From: Sipunculus nudus
Lineage: Eukaryota > Annelida > Sipuncula > Golfingiida > Sipunculidae
DNA: 64,000 nucleotides
Reading direction: 5' to 3'
Assembly: GCA_026874595.1 (NCBI GenBank)
Contig: CM049317.1
Coordinates: forward strand, 73,311,118 to 73,375,117
Below are positions 32,270 through 44,914 of the stretch, piece after piece (the first letter of the stretch is position 1; the number at the start of each line of letters is the position of its first letter). The translations under genes were made by a program, and so were the position numbers. Below the pieces are notes generated by a model. That model made no database searches and was not told the DNA's origin. It worked only from the letters and a program-made list of their open reading frames with translations.

Positions 32270-33420
32270 CCTTCCTTTGTTCCGCTCAGGGGAAGAATTC
32301 CAGAAAAGTAGTATAACTCACTAATTCAGCTTCTATACCTTTCAGAAGTGCTTTGCTGATCTTGCTAATTGAATTAAGAACCACAGGGGCTCTGATGGCA
32401 ATGCACGCACATGAAAACGTAATCAATACATAAAAGGTTAAACCCATAGCCAAATAACCGTCTGTCACGAAATTATGAGGCAAACAATGAACAAAGGATT
32501 TAAAAATATTCTATATCCGTGGCTTTGGTTGACAGTCTTTTTGTCATATCATTAAGAATAATAACTATATTTCCTATCATCTCAATCTGTATTGTCCATA
32601 AGATCCGTTGCCTCTTCGTGTAAGCATGTAATATATCACTGCCGTCAATTAAGAAATGTTGTCATATTTAAACCTTAAAAAAAAGGTCACGTCATCTTTT
32701 GATGTAAACTGTTAAAATGCCCTCATGTTCTGAAGTAAACTTATTGGGGAAGTTAAGAAATATTATACAATTTTGATATATATATATATTAAAATTGCAT
32801 AAGTGTTTGGCTAATAAAGGTTAAAACCATATAAAATATATAGGAAATATACTTGAATAATATATACATGCTCTTTTTTTGTTCCGCTCAGGGGAAGAAT
32901 TCAAGAAAAGTAGTATAAGTCACTAATTCAGCTTCTTCACTTTTCAGATGTTTTTCTTTGATCTTGCTGATACAACAAAGAACCACAGGGGCCTCGATGC
33001 ACGCACATGGAAACGTAATTAATACATAAAAGGTTAAACTCATAGCCAAATAAATGCCATGACTCCCCGTCTATCACGAAATTATGAGGTAAACAATGAC
33101 CAAAGGAACTAAAATATTCTATATCCGTGGCTTTGGTTAGTCTGTTGTCATATCATCAAAGATTAACTATATTTCCTATCATCTCAATCTGTATTGTCAA
33201 TAAGTTCCGTTGCCTTTCGTGTAAGCATGCAATATATCACTGGCGTCTTAAGATATGTTGGCATATTAAAACCTTTTAAATGTCACGTCATCCTTTGATA
33301 TGAAGCTGTTAAAATGACGTTCTGAAGTTAAATTAATGGAGAAGTTGTACCATTTTGACACACACTAAACTTGTATTATTGTTGAGATCATCAAGATTAA
33401 AACCATATAAAATAATGTAT
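32270..33420. repeat. ~602-bp tandem duplication
   Basis: TTCCGCTCAGGGGAAGAATTC at 32281 recurs at 32882, and the two ~600-bp units stay collinear (CTAATTCAGCTTCT, ACACATAAAAGGTTAAAC-like, CGTGGCTTTGGTT, TCGTGTAAGCATG, ATATCACTG) with many small indels and substitutions. No protein or transposon signature is present. The divergence means the duplication is old. Confidence 0.85.
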
Positions 33421-33424
33421 ATTT

Positions 33425-33444
33425 ATATATATATATATATATAT

Positions 33445-33492
<48 letters not shown>
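33425..33492. repeat. (TA)n microsatellite
   Basis: A TA run interrupted by TTAAA. Confidence 0.9.
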
Positions 33493-33496
<4 letters not shown>

Positions 33497-34076
33497 CTAG
33501 TGAAACCATCTTTTTGAAATCTATATCTGATGTATTTATGAAGAGTCCAGGTGATAAATGAGTTTGTTGAATTGTCCACACCTTTGATCATAAATGGTGA
33601 TGGTACTAATATATCTCGATCATGATATGTAACAAATGCGGTGATAAAAATGTGCCATGAGGCATTATTCATTTACACTTATCCTAATAATATCCCTCTT
33701 CAGGGGAAATCATTGGCTTGTGGCTACAAGCAAATTCATGCACTTATATAATATGATCTTGGGCAGTTATTGAACATTAGTGGGGTATTAAATATTTTTG
33801 GAATAATAACATTTCCACGATGATTGATTTTATCCCGTATAAATTATCAAAGAAACATGCCGTTCGTTAGTTCTGCTTTTCTGCGAGACCACGTAGGGAG
33901 TTTAATTATTTAAGAAAGGTATGTTTATTCTCGGGGCGTCAAAAAGATGAAAAATGTAATTCTCTGTAGAAAGCTCAGTCGAAAAAACTGGTATAATGAA
34001 CACGTGACTTGGTTATAATTTGTGAATACGTGTTCACACAACCAGCGCCATTTTGCAACGACGGCAGCGTTCTTCT
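33493..34076. other. non-coding spacer
   Basis: No gene or repeat was recognised. Confidence 0.4.
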
Positions 34077-34625
34077 TGTATTACGGAACCTAATATCAAC
34101 AGATCACGTAGTCGTGACGAACATAAATTTTGTAATGGAGATAAATAAATCAGATTCTGTAGCACTAGGCAGCGTGAAATGTCTAGAGGAATGAATAAAG
34201 AAGTCAGTGTTTTTTTTAACAAATTATTATAATTTTATTTTGAAACAATCCTAACATTACAATACACTAAATGAATACAATTTCACAGTATAACAACAGT
34301 ACAACAGCAAATCAATACAAGTATATAAATATAGTGTACCTGGATACCATCACTGTCACATCGATAACAGGTCTTTTATAACGTACAACCCAGATGAACA
34401 GTTCACATAAATTTTCTCAGAGAAAAACAGTCCAGTTCATTCACAAAATCAATCCATTGTAATCTAAAAGTAAAGTTCTTGTTATAATCCCGAAAGCAAA
34501 CTGAAGACCATATAAGATCCGTCACAAATTTAAAAGAAAATATATAATTGCCGCACTTATCGGAAAAGGTCCACAACTGACTTACGCGCTTCTGTGTCCG
34601 CTGCACAGGGCTGAGGTCTTGACAA
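34077..34625 (-). repeat. diverged LTR-like sequence, inverted relative to 24350-25195
   Basis: Read on the minus strand it matches the 3' two-thirds of the solo LTR: AGCGGACACAGA, GTATTGATTT...TAGTGTATTGTAATGT, the AATAAAATTATA poly(A)-signal region, CTGACTTCT, GACATTTCACGCTGCCTAGTG and ATTAGGTTCCGTAAT near the end (34077 is the 3' edge). The 5' third (TATA region) is not recognisable. It is therefore a diverged, truncated relative, about 9 kb away in opposite orientation. Confidence 0.65.
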
Positions 34626-35484
34626 CAGCAACATGTAGCTGCTCAATCGAAGAGCGTAAACTTTCTTTGGCTTGGCTGAAAAAGACTATAGCTTATTATC
34701 TTTTCACCAAACTCTGCAGATAGATTTTTGTCTAGACCATATCCTCGGAGAACTTTCGTGCTATTACCCAACCCTGACAGGTTTCCTTCTCTCAGTTTCT
34801 CTAAACTGTTCATGGAGGCAACCAAACACAGGTCGCATGTCAAAATTTTATGTATACTGCTAGATTTGTAAACGCTTAACACGTAGCACATGATTTCTTG
34901 GTGCATTTTCCGTTATCAGAGGCCTCGGGACTTCAAAGGAACGAGCCCAGCACACATTTTGGATACAGTTTTCATTTGTTAGGTACGGAAGCACTGCTTT
35001 TTGTTCTGCTGTTAATTTCTCCGTGAAGGAGATTGAAGTTCATCTCCGTTCGTGTGTTTTTGTGTGTATGTGTGTGCTCACAACACAATTCCCGCAATCA
35101 TGAAATTTAAGGGCAATTCGGGAAAGGGTCATGAAGAATCGATTAGATTTTGGTGTGAATCCGGCACACGATGCGGATTCAGAAACGTTATGAAGGACTT
35201 TTCACAAATGTACCGTTAGATGTATCAAATGAACCTGGGAATATAACCCGAATAAGTCAAAGCAAACACGTATGGAACCCCCCCCCCCCCCCCGATGGCA
35301 GAGGCTTGCATCCCTTATGATTCAGATTTCTAGTTAACTTAAAAGTTTAATCTCGTTCTCACGATTTCTAGCTCTACTCACAAAGACAGGTTGCGGATAT
35401 TGGTGTTTACATGATGGTAGCCTGAAGGACACCTGCTTATGGATTTGATCCGACCGCTTGATTCAGTAATTGTAGAGTCATGGG
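34626..35484. other. non-coding spacer
   Basis: No gene. A run of 14 C lies at 35280-35293. The 5' part of the LTR-like relic may extend into 34626-34950 but cannot be aligned by eye. Confidence 0.4.
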
Positions 35485-36194
35485 TATCATGTCGATTCCT
35501 AATCAACCCACTAATTACAAGAAACCATCTTATTTTCTTGAGTAACCCATTCTGTTATCTGTTATATTAAATATAAATAATTTTTTTAACCTTTCTAAAA
35601 TATATGATGACAGGTTGTTCGTTTAGTTTCAGCCTGCGCGTTAATGACGTTGGCGATCAAAGTAGATTTAGAAGAAGCCGATTGTTACCCAACTTGATAA
35701 TAAGATCTCACGGCAAATTACACGAACCTAAGTTTTGTCCAAATGACAAAGGATGGAGGAACTTTACAACCATTACTTCTGCACATGCGCAATCATCAAT
35801 CTCCGTTGTTTTCATTTTGTCAACCTGGACACTTGTACCGTGTTTACTACCAGCTTGTAGATAATGAGCATATTCATCGTTCACATCTTCTTATCTGAAA
35901 ATACCTGTAGTTTATTTATATGCACCCAGCATTCCCCAGCATTGTAAAGATAATGGAGGTTAATTGCAGGATATAATATAATGTCAGGTAACTATCAGGT
36001 AGCTCAGCGCCGGTGCACCGGTGACAGACGGATTCGTTTGGGTCATTCAGAAATAAGGCCGACGAACCTGACTTGCTTATCATCTAAATTTTTTTTTAGA
36101 CATCCACTGGTTGCTATGGTAAATGAAGCAAATGAAAACAAAACATTTAAACGATGAAAACATAACATCAACAATACCGATCCATTTTTCTGAA

Positions 36195-36239
<45 letters not shown>

Positions 36240-36420
36240 AAACAAATGTAATAATTAACAAAAATGTTAGTGAATGCTTTCTTCGGCAGGTCGTGCTACT
36301 AAAAAATGTCAAATGTTGTCTGGAGGTAATATTTCCATCCTGTTGTTGTAAACAGACTACAAAAGTACCGCTATTTCCTTGAGCAAGGGTCATTATTTAG
36401 ATCATTTTTATGGTATTAAA
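35485..36420. repeat. dispersed repeat, copy 2 (uninterrupted)
   Basis: Collinear with 23625-24270 plus 25250-25560. The chance frame here is longer (86 codons, 35604-35864, MMTGCSFSF...TSAHAQS). It provides the pre-insertion arrangement for copy 1. Borders are approximate: left near ATTGTAGAGTCATG, right near ACAGACTACAAAAG. Confidence 0.75.
36197..36236. repeat. (CT)n microsatellite
   Basis: A CT run in dispersed repeat copy 2, at the position of the CT run at 25392. Confidence 0.95.
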
Positions 36421-37477
36421 TACAGTGGTTGAAATAATGAACGGATAGGAAGAAACATCCTGCGTATTTAATATGAATTAGCCTTACCGAACAAAATCAT
36501 GCCGGAGACAATTATTCAATTTACAAACTTTTTCAATCGTTGAGCTTGAGACGTTACTACCGTGTCACTCTGTGCTTTTTTTTAATTGTGTGTATGTTTG
36601 CGTAAGTCCACAAGCTATATAGTATAATGTTTCTTTGATCTCCCTGATAACATAAAATAATAAGTTGATCATTATATTTAGACTTATTTCTTACATAACT
36701 AACCTCCCATTAAGCTTGTACTTTTTCACCTTTTGACCCTTTTGTTTTCTTGTTATTCATCTAATGAGATGGTCGTGGGAGTAGCATTCGGAACTTATTG
36801 AATCGTCACCTTCAATAACGGGGGGTAAGGCCAAAGAAAAGGTATGGTTCTCAGACACCTTTTTTCAGAAATCCGTGTCGGCGGGCGTTGTTTTATTACC
36901 TTTTTGTTTATGTTTCGATAAAAATGTCATTTGATCAGGGATAAGCATGATAATAACATATTTTTTAACAGGTAAAAGCACTATATAACAAAGAAAAACT
37001 TATCAAAATTGCATTATTTATTTTTTTGAAAGATGAAATAAAATATTTTTTATGCATGCGGGGGGTTAAATTTGACGTGGGCGGTGCCTAAGAACCAGAC
37101 CTTAATTTTTGTTGGCCTAACAGTCTTAGATATCACAATTTGCATCGGAATCCCATTTTTTTAATTTCCGTATTGGCAGTACTCCAGGCTGTCATTCTGA
37201 AAGAGGTCTAGGTTTTATGTTATAAATGAAATCCATAAATATGAATTTAGGCTTCACTTACTAAAAAAGTATAGCGCCTGCAAAATACATTTCATTCGTG
37301 GCGGCAAAAACGGGTGCCGGGGGCAGTAATGGGGACTTCGGCAAACTTGAAATTTATGGGGTTAAAATGCAGTGAAAAAAACTTATAATCCAAACGGGCG
37401 ATGTAACCAAACCTGGCAGCACACACTCCCCGAGTACCACATGCAACATGTTCCCGAGAGACATGCAAACAACACCT
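36421..37477. other. non-coding spacer
   Basis: AT-rich, with a GGGGG-containing segment around 36820 and 37060. No gene, RNA or transposon end was recognised. Confidence 0.4.
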
Positions 37478-40400
37478 TGTTTGTTATAACACTGCCGTCG
37501 TCCTAGATCTCCTTTTTTGTTAAAACACTGCAGTCGTTCCAGATCTCCTTTTTTTGTTAAAACACTGCCGTCGTCCTAGATCTCCTTTTTTTGTTAAAAC
37601 ACTGCAGTCGTCCTAGATCTCCTTTTTTTATTAAAACACTGCCGTCGTCCTAGATCCCCTTTTTTGTTAAAACACGGCAGTCGTCCTCGATCTCCTTTTT
37701 TGTTAAAACACTGCAGTCGTCTTTGATCTCCTTTTTTGTTAAAACACTGCAGTCGTCCTGGATCTCCTTTTTTGTTAAAACACTGCAGTCGTCCTGGATC
37801 TCCTTTTTTGTTAAAACACTGCCGTCGTCCCTGATCTCCTTTTTTGTTAAAACACTGCCGTCGTCCTTCATCTCCTTTTTTGTTAAAACACTGCAGTCGT
37901 CCTAGATCTTTTTTGTTATAACACTGCAGTCGTCCTTGATCTCCTTTTTTATTAAACACTGCAGTCGTCCTTGATCTCCTTTTATGTTAAAACACTGCAG
38001 TCGTCCTAGATCTCCTTTTTTGTTAAAACACTGCCGTCGTCCTTGATCTCCTTTTTTGTTAAAACACTGCCGTCGTCCTTCATCTCCTTTTTTGTTAAAA
38101 CACTGCAGTCGTTCCAGATCTCCTTTTTTTGTTAAAACACTGCCGTCGTCCTAGATCTCCTTTTTTTGTTAAAACACTGCAGTCGTCCTAGATCTCCTTT
38201 TTTTATTAAAACACTGCCGTCGTCCTAGATCCCCTTTTTTGTTAAAACACGGCAGTCGTCCTCGATCTCCTTTTTTGTTAAAACACTGCAGTCGTCTTTG
38301 ATCTCCTTTTTTGTTAAAACACTGCAGTCGTCCTGGATCTCCTTTTTTGTTAAAACACTGCAGTCGTCCTGGATCTCCTTTTTTGTTAAAACACTGCCGT
38401 CGTCCCTGATCTCCTTTTTTGTTAAAACACTGCCGTCGTCCTTCATCTCCTTTTTTGTTAAAACACTGCAGTCGTCCTAGATCTTTTTTGTTATAACACT
38501 GCAGTCGTCCTTGATCTCCTTTTTTATTAAACACTGCAGTCGTCCTTGATCTCCTTTTATGTTAAAACACTGCAGTCGTCCTAGATCTCCTTTTTTGTTA
38601 AAACACTGCCGTCGTCCTTGATCTCCTTTTTTGTTAAAACACTGCCGTCGTCCTTCATCTCCTTTTTTGTTAAAACACTGCAGTCGTCCTAGATCTTTTT
38701 TGTTATAATACTGCAGTCGTCCTTGATCTCCTTTTTTATTAAAACACTGCAGTCGTCCTCGATCTCCTTTTTTGTTAAAACACTGCAGTCGTCCTGGATC
38801 TCCTTTTTTGTTAAAACACTGCAGTCGTCCTGGATCTCCTTTTTTGTTAAAACACTGCCGTCGTCCTTGATCTCCTTTTTTGTTAAAACACTGCCGTCGT
38901 CCTTCATCTCCTTTTTTGTTAAAACACTGCAGTCGTCCTAGATCTTTTTTGTTATAATACTGCAGTCGTCCTTGATCTCCTTTTTTATTAAACACTGCAG
39001 TCGTCCTTGATCTCCTTTTATGTTAAAACACTGCAGTCGTCCTAGATCTCCTTTTTTTGTCAAAGCACTGCAGTCGTTCCGTATCGCCTTTTTTATTAAA
39101 CACTGCAGTCGTCCTAGATCTCCTTTTATGTTAAAACACTGCAGTCGTCCTAGATCTCCTTTTTTGTTAAAACACTGCAGTCGTCCTTGATTTTCTTTTT
39201 TGTTAAAACACTGCAGTCGACCTTAATCTCATATTTTGTAAAAAAATTACTGCAGTCTTCCTAGATCTCATATTTTGTAAAAAAAAGAAAAAAACACTGC
39301 AGTCGTCCTAGAACTCCTGTTTTCGGTAAAATCCCTGCTGTCGTCCTCGATCTCTTTATTTTCTGTTAAAACACTGTGGTCTTTACTGATCGGCTTTTTT
39401 GTCAAAGCACTTCAGTCGCTCCGTATCGCCTTTTTTATTAAACACTGCAGTCGTCCTTGATCTCCTTTTATGTTAAAATACTGCAGTCGTCCTTAATCTC
39501 CTTTTATGTTAAAACACTGCAGTCGTCCTTAATCTCCTTTTTTTGTCAAAGCACTGCAGTCGTTCCGTATCGCCTTTTTTATTAAACACTGCAGTCGTCC
39601 TAGATCTCCTTTTATGTTAAAACACTGCAGTCGTCCTAGATCTCCTTTTTTGTTAAAACACTGCAGTCGTCCTTGATCTCCTTTTATGTTAAAATACTGC
39701 AGTCGTCCTTAATCTCCTTTTTTGTTAAAACACTGCAGTCGTCCTTAATCTCCTTTTATGTTAAAACACTGCAGTCGTCCTTGATTTTCTTTTTTGTTAA
39801 AACACTGCAGTCGTCCTTAATCTCATATTTTGTAAAAAAAATACTGCAGTCGTCCTAGATCTCATATTTTGTTAAAAAAAACACTGCAGTCGTCCTAGAA
39901 CTCCTGTTTTCGGTAAAATCCCTGCTGTCGTCCTCGATCTCTATTTTTTTCTGTTAAAACACTGTGGTCGTTCCTGATCGGCTTTTTTTGTCAAAGCACT
40001 TCAGTCGTTCCGTATCGCCTTTTTTGTTAAAACACTGCAGTCGTCCTAGATGTCCTATTTTGTTCAAACACTGCAGTCGTCCTAGATCTCATATTTTGTT
40101 AAAACACTGTAGTCGTCCTAGGTCTCCTTTTTTGTAAAAACACTGCAGTCGTCCTTGATCTTGTTTTTTGTTAAAACATTGCAGTCGTCCTTGACCTCAT
40201 ATTTAAAAAAAACTGTAGACATCCTAGATCTCACATTATGTTAAAACACTGCAGTCGTTCCAGATCGCCTTTTTTTGTTAAAACACTGCAGTCGTTCTAG
40301 ATCTCATATTTAAAAAAAACACTGCAGTCGTCCTAGAACTCCTTTTTTTCGGTAAAATCCCTGCAGTCGTCCCCGATCTCCCTTATTTGTTAAAACACTG

Positions 40401-41285
40401 CAGTCGTCCCCGATCTCCTTTTTTTTGTTTAAAACACTGCAGTCGTCCTAGATCTCCTTTTTTGTTAAAACACTGCAGTCGTCCTAGATCTCCTTTTTTT
40501 TGTTTTAACACTGCAGTCGTGCTTGATCTCCTTTTTTGTTAAAACACTGCACTGGTCCTAGATCTCCTTTTTTTCTTAAAACACTGCATTCGTCTCTTTT
40601 TTTGTTAAAACACTGCAGTCGTCCTTGATCTCCTATTTTGTTAAAACACTGCAGTCGTCCTTGATCTTCTTTTTTGTTAAAACACTGCAGTCGTCCTCGA
40701 TCTCCTTTTTTTTAAAACACTGCAGTCGTCCCGGATCTCCTTTTTTGTTAAAACACTGCAGTCGTCCTTGATCTAATATTTATTAAAAAAGAACACTGTA
40801 GTCGTCCTAGATCTCATATTTTGTAAAAAAAAAAAAAACACTGCAGTCGTCCTAGAACTCCTTTTTTTCGGTAATATCCCTGCTGTCGTCCTCGATCTCT
40901 TTTTTTATGTTAAAACACTGCAGTCGTTCCAGATCGCCTTTTTTGTTAAAACACTGCAGTCGTCCTAGATCTCCTTTTTTGTTAAAACACTGCAGTCGTC
41001 CTTGATCTCATATTTTGTAAAAAAAAAACCACTGCAGTCGTCCTAGATCTCATATTTTGTAAAAAAAAACACTGCAGTCGTCCTTGAACTCCTTTTTTCG
41101 GTAAAATCCCTGCAGTCCTCCTCGATTCTCTTTTTTTTTTTTTTTTGTTAAATCACTGCGGTCGTTCCTGATCGCCTTTTTTTGTTAAAACAGTCGATCC
41201 AGATGTACTTTTTTGTTAAAACACTGCAGTCGTTCCAGATCGCCTTTTTTTTAACACTGCAGTCGTTCCAGATCGCCTTTTTGTT
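37478..41285. repeat. 36-bp satellite array, ~105 monomers
   Basis: The monomer (34-40 bp) has a T-run, GTTAAAACACTGCAGTCGTC and CTAGATCTCC. Nearly every monomer has CTGCAG (PstI) and many have AGATCT (BglII). Variation is mainly in T-run length and in GTCGTCC versus GTCGTTCC. Higher order: 37512-38086 is repeated almost exactly at 38087-38661 (shift 575), and part again at +461. From about 39050 monomers become more diverse, with variants (CATATTTTGTAAAAAAA, TTTCGGTAAAATCCCTGC) that recur in a second, looser pattern. Because 36 is divisible by three and monomers lack stops in some frames, open frames of up to 172 codons (FNKKGDQGRLQC repeats) occur on the minus strand; I do not regard them as genes. 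Confidence 0.95.
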
Positions 41286-41315
41286 AAAAAAGGAGATCTT
41301 GGATGACTGCAGTGT
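41255..41315. repeat. inverted terminal monomer (palindrome) at satellite edge
   Basis: The last direct monomer CACTGCAGTCGTTCCAGATC (41255 on) is followed at once by a monomer in the opposite direction, AAAAAGGAGATCTTGGATGA then CTGCAGTG, ending at 41315. The two arms pair over ~28 bases with few mismatches and a loop of about two bases. It is the only inverted monomer I see in the array. Confidence 0.85.
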
Positions 41316-43156
41316 AATACCCCTGAGTTAGTAGCGCAGGATTTACCTTAAATTTGTTTTCTGTATTCTGCGTATTCCTTTTGTATAACTTTTTTGTATG
41401 AGACTCATGGCGCCACCTATATTTTCCAATCATTTTCTCTCAATATCAGAACTTTAGGACTAACAACAGTCATTCATGTGGCCGTTTCAAGTTTGCGTTA
41501 ATACAACTTTCTTTAGATTATTAAATTCATATAGTGTCCGTAAGTTAATATGCATACCTCGTTAGTAGCAGAAGCGGATCCAAGGGGGACTTTTGATTGT
41601 CAATCAACTGTTTAAGTTTGAAAGCGTTTGCTGCAAAATTTTGTCAATAAAGTGGGGAATAACAAACATTGTTACATACAAAAACTCAAACAGACATACG
41701 CAACTGACCAAAATGCTTAAAGATATCTTCTATTTCCGGCAAGCAATAAGGTATAGCATACGTGTCATACGCAAGGCGTTTTCAGAGAACATTGATGACA
41801 AAAGTGGACCAACTTCCTTTTATGTGTATCAAATGTGGTTTTAGGTGAATTTTTTATGCAATTACTTACATGCAATCAAACATGCACATTATGATAGATT
41901 CTGGGTAAAAAAAAGTCTGCGAACAAAATAATGCATTTTTGATATATTCGAGATCGACCTTTAAATAAAATAGCCTCTTTCTCTGATGGTCCTGGTTCCA
42001 TGGCTTCAACTGCAGTTAATGAAATTATGTGAGGTGCAAGAAAAAAAATACCTTGGAATCATCTTGTGAAAAGGTAGGCTTCGCTGTGCAGCCACCAAAG
42101 TGGTCCCCTTTTCAAATAAATTGCAGAGCATTGTGTTTGACTCTGAAACGATGGAAGCCCTTACCTCGACAGAATGACACAAAGTTAGAAGATAAACACG
42201 GATATTTTTGTCACTGGCAGGGGACCCGGTCTCCACATCTATAGTGTGCAAGCCAGGCAGACGTTTTACTAGCTACAGACCTATAACGCAACAACAACAA
42301 AAAACTCTTTTAATTGTTTTACATTTTTTTTCGTTACAGCCCGTAAGGAGGAGAGTTTACCCTGTAATGTTTGGTCAGATCTGATTAAAGTGATTCAGAT
42401 CACGATATTCATGGTCAGTATCTTTTACGATCATGGCTACGTGCTAACCTATACGGGTGCGAAAACGTGCACATTGAAACGGAGAATGAATGTGTCCATT
42501 AAATGGGATAGCCCATAAGAGGTAACTGTGCAGAGAGTTTTATAAATGCCAAAAAAGATTAAGAATTTCTCTCAACCAAATTAGCATTTTTTTGTGCGAG
42601 ATTATGGTATGTCTGTTCATCGTTACTTTTTATGTTAATGACACCCGTGTTTTCTTAATGCCCTATTTTTAATGTTTATCACGGTGTAAACAGCATCACG
42701 TACAGGAGTCTCTTTCTGCTGGTGAAAAAGTTGTAATCTCGATGTGCTGGTGCAATTTCAGAAGAAAAAGAGGATCTAATATAGTGCTAAAAAGCATATT
42801 GATTCACATACAAAATCACCTATCCACGTCCGAATACGCGATCTATGGTTATGCATAGATATGTGAACAATTCCAGGGTGAACGGAAAAATGAGTATCGA
42901 ATATCATTATATGGCGGGAGCTTTATGTGGTTACAAAGGCGGTCACCACTTTGGGGGGGGGGGCGTTCACTTAAAAATAACGTGCTCTTCCTTCGCGATA
43001 AAATGACAATTGCCATTGTTTTCAGGGGCGCAAATATAGGGGGAATGGGGGCATATATCATCCCACTTTTTGGCAAGGAGGGGGGGATGGTCGATGTAAT
43101 CACCCCTCCCCCCCCCTATTCCAAGAATAATATTAATATATTACCAGTGAAATATA

Positions 43157-43158
<2 letters not shown>

Positions 43159-43194
<36 letters not shown>
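43159..43194. repeat. (TA)n microsatellite
   Basis: TA run of about 36 bases. Confidence 0.95.
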
Positions 43195-43197
<3 letters not shown>

Positions 43198-44159
43198 ACT
43201 TTGGTTCCATTTATGAGTTTACTATGAAATATTATATATTAACCCAGTTTAGAATTTACTTATACTGGAAGCATAATACATTATTTTCTAAAATCTTATT
43301 TGTAATATATATGAAATGTGATTTAATATATGTCATATGAAATGTGTCATACAGACGCCTTTTAGCTCAGCTGTCTGTGAGTCAACTGTAGTCAGAGTAG
43401 ACTTGTGAATATAGCTTATTTTAATCCATGATCTTTGACGCATTAATTAAGTATCAGGGTGCCTTGCAGTTGTCCACTCGCTTTCATGTTGAAGAGGATT
43501 GTATAAATCCCCTTAACGACTGAGAAAGATAAAAGCGTGCATGCAAAGGGGTTAGGTTATGCGACGGTACCTCGAGCTAAAAATTTTCCAATATTGCGAT
43601 ATTAAGGATTTGTCACAAATTGTACGTCACACGGTAGGTTACACTTTTGATATAGAGACATTTCAAATATAAAACTTAAAAGTATAAAATACAATTCTTT
43701 TCCTTGTATTGTTAAAGAAACGAAAATGCTGATCTTTAATTCAGACTTCGTAAGGCGACGTGGAATGTTTTTGATTTCCGGTTCAGTTGAAACAATTGAT
43801 ATACTTTTCTTAGATGATATATGATAGAATTATTTTAGAACATTTCTAAAAAATATTCGAGTTGAAGGTGCCATAACAAGTCGTGTGAATCTGATGGTTA
43901 TTCAAATAAAAAAAATTTAGGCAGTATTCGATATTAAGAACACTGATATTTTGCTCTCCTGGAGGTCGCAGCTATGCCTGCCAAAGTGCGAAGTCAAATT
44001 TATCTGTTCTGTTCAAGCGAACTGTGGTGTGTCGAAACCCCAACAAGGCGTCAGACAGAGTGATGGATGTCATTAAAATCAGCCCATGCCAGCTATGATC
44101 AATATAAAGGTCTCAATATTTTCTTCCATTAGTATCGCATGATCATTAACTAGTATCTA

Positions 44160-44350
44160 CCTAGGGGTTAAGATGGGTTTTATTGGGCTCAAAACCAGGA
44201 GATCGTAATTTCGATTTGAGGCCGTGGAGCGGTGAGATTTTTCACGGGCAGCCACACCAAGGTTCAGCGCTGTGCGGGCTAAAAGGAAAGGCTGTGTAGG
44301 CCCACGATAGGATGTGTCACTCACAAAAGAGTGACTCCTTCTGGGGTTCC
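44160..44350 (+). repeat. possible tRNA-like SINE
   Basis: TAGGGGTTAAGATGGG followed by AATTTCGATTTGAGG loosely resembles A- and B-box sequence, and the later segment GGCTGTGTAGGCCCACGATA ... GGGGTTCCTCC has weak similarity with 8170-8250. Both could be old members of one SINE family. Evidence is thin. Confidence 0.3.
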
Positions 44351-44914
44351 TCCATGGCCCAATTAGTACAGGTCATCCATGTTAGGCTGATAACAAGCAC
44401 TAAAGCTTATATGCTTCTATTTCTTCTTATGACCCTGGTTTACAGATCCGGGACATCAAGTAGAATAGTAAATCGTTTAGTTTGCACTGGTTTAACTTAA
44501 GGTGGCACTAACACCCCTTGGTTTTATATTTATATGTGTATCATTATATCAGATTACATTGACAGTGTCGGTCACTTATATTTTAATATGTGACTATTCA
44601 AAGATGTGGTGTCTACAAACTTGTTTGGATTGCTATAGGAGGGACATTTTTGCCTTTTGTGTGTTTCCTAAAGTGCCTTTAACCCCTTTGAAATATAACA
44701 ATAACAAATGGCCACAATCTAGTTAAATACAGGATAAAAGCTCCATTGATAATGGATATTTTTGTAATAATGCTGTTTTGGAGAGAGTTGTGGTTAACAG
44801 AAGACCCTTGATGGACGTGTTACTTTTAATGAAATAAAATTTGTAACGGTAGTAGGTGTACTAAAACATTTAAAATGGTTGTAAAGATAGCCGCCAAAAT
44901 GAAGAAAAAGGCAA

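Noticed and set aside
37594-38995. Open frames of 121-172 codons with 12-residue repeats
   Set aside because: They follow a 36-bp satellite monomer lacking stops, occur in several frames on both strands, and break wherever the T-run changes length.
37478-41285. CRISPR-like array
   Set aside because: No spacers; monomers follow each other directly with only homopolymer and point variation.
41569-43120. Possible hAT element between GCAGAAGCGGATCC at 41569 and G/C-rich ends near 43022-43120
   Set aside because: The ends do not form a convincing inverted pair and no target duplication was found.
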